Positions 41,217 through 44,439 of a DNA stretch of 44,439 bases are shown here, one piece after another. Numbering within the stretch: the first letter of the stretch is position 1; every line of letters starts with the position of its first letter. A model generated the notes under the pieces. The model had not been told where the DNA came from. It was given only the letters and a program-made list of their open reading frames with translations, and did not search any database. The position numbers and the translations under genes are program-made. Source of the DNA: Chara braunii (taxonomy: Eukaryota > Streptophyta > Charophyceae > Charales > Characeae); NCBI GenBank assembly GCA_003427395.1, contig BFEA01000168.1, positions 345,993 through 390,431 of the forward strand, in the 5' to 3' direction.

Positions 41217-42395
41217 TGTTATGATTCTGGTTGTTTGTTGTCTGAAGACCAACACTCACTCACATAGACTTCCAGGTATGCCCATACATACATAGAAGGA
41301 AGGGGAGAGGATAGGTGTATCACACTGCATAGGGAGAGATAAACACAGCGGAAGACTTGACCATGCGATATGACGGGGTACACAGGAAGTGCAATCCTCA
41401 CAACCAATCATAAAGAAAAGCCGAGCAGATCACATCCAGGAAACAATAAAACGACGATAGTCCAAACACAGTATCACACTATATATTAAACTTATAGTCT
41501 CAAATTGTCAGGATAATCTCAGTACTACAGTGCGATGCTCAGAAATGAGCAGCGCTTCGCTCCCCAACCCTGAGTAACCACCCGTGACACCCTTGAGCCC
41601 CCGAAACATCCAGCGCCACCCAGATACAGCTTCCCAAGGGAAGCGCCACCCTGAAATAGGCCTCTGAGGCCAAGTGCCACTCAGAGGATGAAGAAGAAGA
41701 CAAGTGCCACAATATCTGATGATGACGAAGTGTCCGAAGCAGCAGCGCCACCAAACCCTGGCAAGATGACCTTTGAGGAAGAAGCTGCAGCTATGGCTGC
41801 AGCGCCACAACCCTGGAACCCCACTCTGGAGGAGGGTCCAGCAGGGCACCAACTTCTCGCGCCTCCAGCAGACCTCGATAACCCAAACCTCTGACAGCCC
41901 CTACGTGCTGGCAGAGTACAACGCAGGTCCCAGCTATGGCTGACACTCCGAAGGTCTGGCTATGCCTCTCTCCTTCCACGCTGAGCCGTCACCACTTCCG
42001 GTTCACGCGTAGCACAGCAGCGATGTACTCGGTACCAATTGCCAAAAGTCCTGAACCGATGTGCCCATCTATCTATAGACTAAAACTAGCCTAGACTCGA
42101 CCTAGACCAGACTGACTGACCGACCGGTACCGTATCAGTTTCGGCCTCTCGGCCTCTACCTTACCTGGCTATAGGCTATAGGATCGTCTTTCAGCATAGG
42201 CCCTTAGGGCCTATCTATCCTAGGGGTAGCCCGGGCCTGCTATTCGCAGTTAGGTTAGCTGTAGGAAATTCAATTAGTAAGGGTCTGTACTTACCCGTAT
42301 TTACAGATATGTCCCTCACGAATTTTCCTTACAGGCAGGTCACTCGGTTAACCCTCAACCAGAAAAAATTACGAATTTGTCCTACCTATAGTACA
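41217..42395 (-). mobile_element. 5' LTR of element B copy 2
   Basis: The LTR end next to the primer-binding site is secure (TGTTATGATTC on the plus strand at 41217). The outer end is proposed at 42395, where the minus strand would start TGTACTATAGG, giving TGT...ACA termini and about 1.18 kb. It is supported as far as 42085 by homology to copy 1 and is less certain beyond. The word AGCGCCAC and near variants recur in 41600-41830. LINE sequence starts right after. Confidence 0.6.
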
Positions 42396-42429
42396 ACCTC
42401 GACAAAGAGAGGCTACAGGCGACCAGAAA

Positions 42430-44102
42430 GCAAAAAGTCATTGTAGTCTGCCATCTGAAGGTTACCCAATCTCGAGGTCGGTAAGACAAGGCGATCCACT
42501 AGCACCACCTATTTTCTTATTCGTTATGGAAGCCATAGCTTCTTTGCTCCGTAAAGACCCTTCTATCCAAAGACTGCCTGAAATGAATGTGGGCTCCTCA
42601 CACCATGTCGTATTTCCTACAATAATCATGTTCGCGGATGACTTAACGGTGCTGATACGGGCCTCCAATTCGTCCATGGCAGCCTTATTCAGAGCAATGG
42701 AAGCATTTAGACTAGCATCAAAAATGAAGATTAATTGGGTAAAGACTATAGGGTGGTGGCTATCCGACGAACCCATCCCGCAACTTCAAGGTCCAGAGAA
42801 TCAGATGTCTTGGGAGAAACCGGAGGAACCAACGAGATATTTGGGGATTCAAGTGACAAAAGACGGCCCCGCTCCCAGATGGCACGAAATCTTCTAGCCG
42901 GTCAAATCAACAAAATGGGGAAGTGGAATCAAGCATTTACATCACTATTGGGGAGGGCACTTGCGATTAACACCTCCATATTCTCAATGATGTGGTAAAT
43001 AGCCTCAACTTGGACTATACCAAACCAGACCATCAAAGACCTAAACAAGAAAGCCAGAGCCTACTTATGGGCAGGGAACCCTAACAAAGAGAACTACATT
43101 CCAAAGATAGCCTGGCACTATATCACAAGGAAACCATCACAGGGGGGACGAGGCACTATTGACCCCAAACAAGAAACGAAAGCCCTGGAAGTGGGTCATT
43201 AAGCTACTGACCAAACAATGGAACAAATTAGCACAAGACAGCATCAGAAATCTGGCCCCAACGGGGTCCCCCACTAACATGTCCGGACTGTTCTGGGTCA
43301 TGAACAAAGACTAGAATCCAAGATCAGTGAGGAGAAGACAAAGAAGCCGCGTCCCCCCAATTTCGCACCAGACACCTCCCCCCTATTGGACGACCCTTAC
43401 ATGTATCTGGAGAGAGATCATGCCCGAGAAACGAAACAAACCCAGGTCCAAAGAGGAAGTGCTCATGCAGCCTCTCTTTGGGAACCCTTGGATCAGAGGT
43501 GAGGGAGACCACCCATGGGCATTCTCCGCCAGAGGCAAAAAATGGCTATCGTGGATCACACAGGGGTCTGGCGAGTATGGGACATCTGGAATGAGGAAAG
43601 GAAAAACTGGTCGGACAAAAACGAGATCAGAGCTCGACTGAAAGGCTGCCACCATAAGGAAGAAAACCTGCAAAAGATTATACAGAGCATCCCTGGGGTC
43701 TCGGTTGAGTTACTAAAGGAGAAATTCACGTGGAAAGCAGGTGCATGGGGAATCTTAATCCAAGACACCTCCCATGAGAGGGCTTACCAATTTTCCCATC
43801 GAATTTCAGGTTCAGGTCCAAGAGATGTCTTCACATCCTTTCCGATCCTGGAGACCAAGCCTGATGATTTGCACATCCAGAATATCAACCCAGAAAGAGT
43901 AGTGCTGAATGCGTTTACGCTCCGTAAAATAAGAGTTGTAGGACTCTGGCCAAAACAGATATTTCAAATAAGGACAGCAATTCAAGACCTCGAGTTTGAC
44001 CCCTCAGAATGGGCTTGGCCCTCCGACCAAAACAGAGCTACTAAACCACCAATCCCAATTTCTGATTACACAGTTAAGCTAGGTTATAAAATGTTGGGTT
44101 AG
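42430..44102 (+). pseudogene. LINE (non-LTR) ORF2, RT and C-terminal part
   Basis: The plus-strand reading begins with SRSVRQGDPLAPPIFLF (about 42475-42520), the RT motif typical of LINEs, and FADDLTVLI with the catalytic FADD at 42631-42642. After KMKINWVKT and RYLGIQV the frame shifts near 42885 and continues NKMGKWNQAFTSLLGRALAI to a TAA at 42996-42998. A decayed middle follows, then readable segments at 43327-43600 (ICPP-like region, WIRGEGDHPWAFSARGKKWL) and 43515-44102 (WDIWNEERKNWSDKNEIRAR to YTVKLGYKMLG, ending TAG). No endonuclease domain or ORF1 is present, so the copy is 5'-truncated, as usual for LINEs. It has at least three frame breaks and cannot be active. Confidence 0.85.
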
Positions 44103-44397
44103 ACCGACACCCGATCCAGACGGACCGGGCCTGACGAACCGGGGGGAGCCGTCCGGCAAAACCAGACGAGCCAAAACAAATATTTCAAATAAGGACAGCA
44201 ATTCAAGACCTCGAGTTTGACCCCTCATAATGGACTTGGCCCTCCGACAGAAACAGAGCTACTAAACCACCAATCCCAATTTCTGATTACACAGTTAAGC
44301 TAGGTTATAAAATGTTGGGTTAGGCCGACGCCCAGTCCAGACGGACCGGGCCAGAGGAACCGGGAGGGGTCCGTCCGGCAAAACCAGACGAGCCAAA
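43950..44397. repeat. 221-bp tandem duplication at the LINE 3' end
   Basis: 43950-44170 is repeated from 44171 to about 44397 with a few percent differences. The unit covers the last 50 codons of the LINE reading, its stop, and a GC-rich tail (gacggaccggg). A 22-base T run follows at 44411-44432 on the same strand, where a LINE would normally end in A. Confidence 0.9.
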
Positions 44398-44439
44398 AAA
44401 TGTCCGAGGATTTTTTTTTTTTTTTTTTTTTTGAAGATG

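Larger units (their letters stand above)
35376..42395 (-). mobile_element. Ty3/gypsy element B, copy 2 (truncated)
   Basis: A minus-strand LTR retrotransposon in the order LTR, primer-binding site, leader, gag, protease, reverse transcriptase, RNase H, integrase. Integrase last defines Ty3/gypsy. The 3' end, with the rest of integrase, the polypurine tract and the 3' LTR, is missing at 35376 where R copy 2 ends. At least four in-frame stops and three frameshifts show it is inactive. A second piece of the same family is at 26756-29630. Confidence 0.88.

Noticed and set aside
41508-41894. ORFs on both strands within the element B LTR
   Set aside because: Copy 1 of the LTR breaks these frames, and they lie between LTR landmarks, so they are non-coding.

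Overview
The window is repeat-rich nuclear DNA of a eukaryote. It most resembles a streptophyte (a land plant or a charophyte alga such as Chara; the genus is a guess). The reasons are two plant-type primer-binding sites (initiator-Met-like and Asp-like), Ty3/gypsy elements including a chromodomain-type one, a probable plant-type mitochondrial large-subunit rRNA fragment, a non-LTR retrotransposon, long microsatellites, and N gaps typical of a draft assembly. I see no convincing single-copy host gene. Every coding signal I can defend belongs to a broken mobile element.

Layout. 1-1708: no recognisable gene. 1709-10065: first copy of an unrecognised repeat family, called R here. It has a tRNA-Ala-like start, a GA microsatellite, 4.4 kb of degenerate satellite of about 91 bp per unit, a purine tract, and then a chain of DNA hairpins. 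10255-11000: part of a further hairpin-domain unit, with a GC-rich 26-bp minisatellite. 11000-13570: no gene seen. 13803-16344: a plus-strand gag fragment meets a minus-strand Ty3/gypsy pol (element A) tail to tail. 16345-21631: mostly non-coding, with a 12-bp inverted repeat, GA-rich microsatellite, an LTR-promoter-like stretch, a tRNA-Asp-type primer-binding site and a Ser/Thr-rich gag-like ORF.

21632-25688: a 4.06-kb unit bounded by 12-bp terminal inverted repeats and an exact 8-bp target duplication. It contains the mitochondrial rRNA fragment, a chromodomain-type gypsy fragment (element C) and CCGGAC-rich islands. 26212-26486: a 275-bp miniature relative with the same termini and its own 8-bp duplication. 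26756-29630: leader and partial LTR of gypsy element B, copy 1. 29631-35375: R copy 2. 35376-42395: element B copy 2, minus strand, with integrase, RNase H, reverse transcriptase, protease, gag, primer-binding site and LTR, all with multiple stops and frameshifts. 42430-44102: 3' half of a LINE ORF2, followed by a 221-bp tandem duplication.

Nothing here forms an operon-like set. The order reads as successive insertions and truncations. The two most unusual items are the R family, whose 3' domain is a string of inverted repeats shared between copies, and the pair of TIR elements (275 bp and 4.06 kb), the longer of which encloses organellar and retrotransposon fragments.
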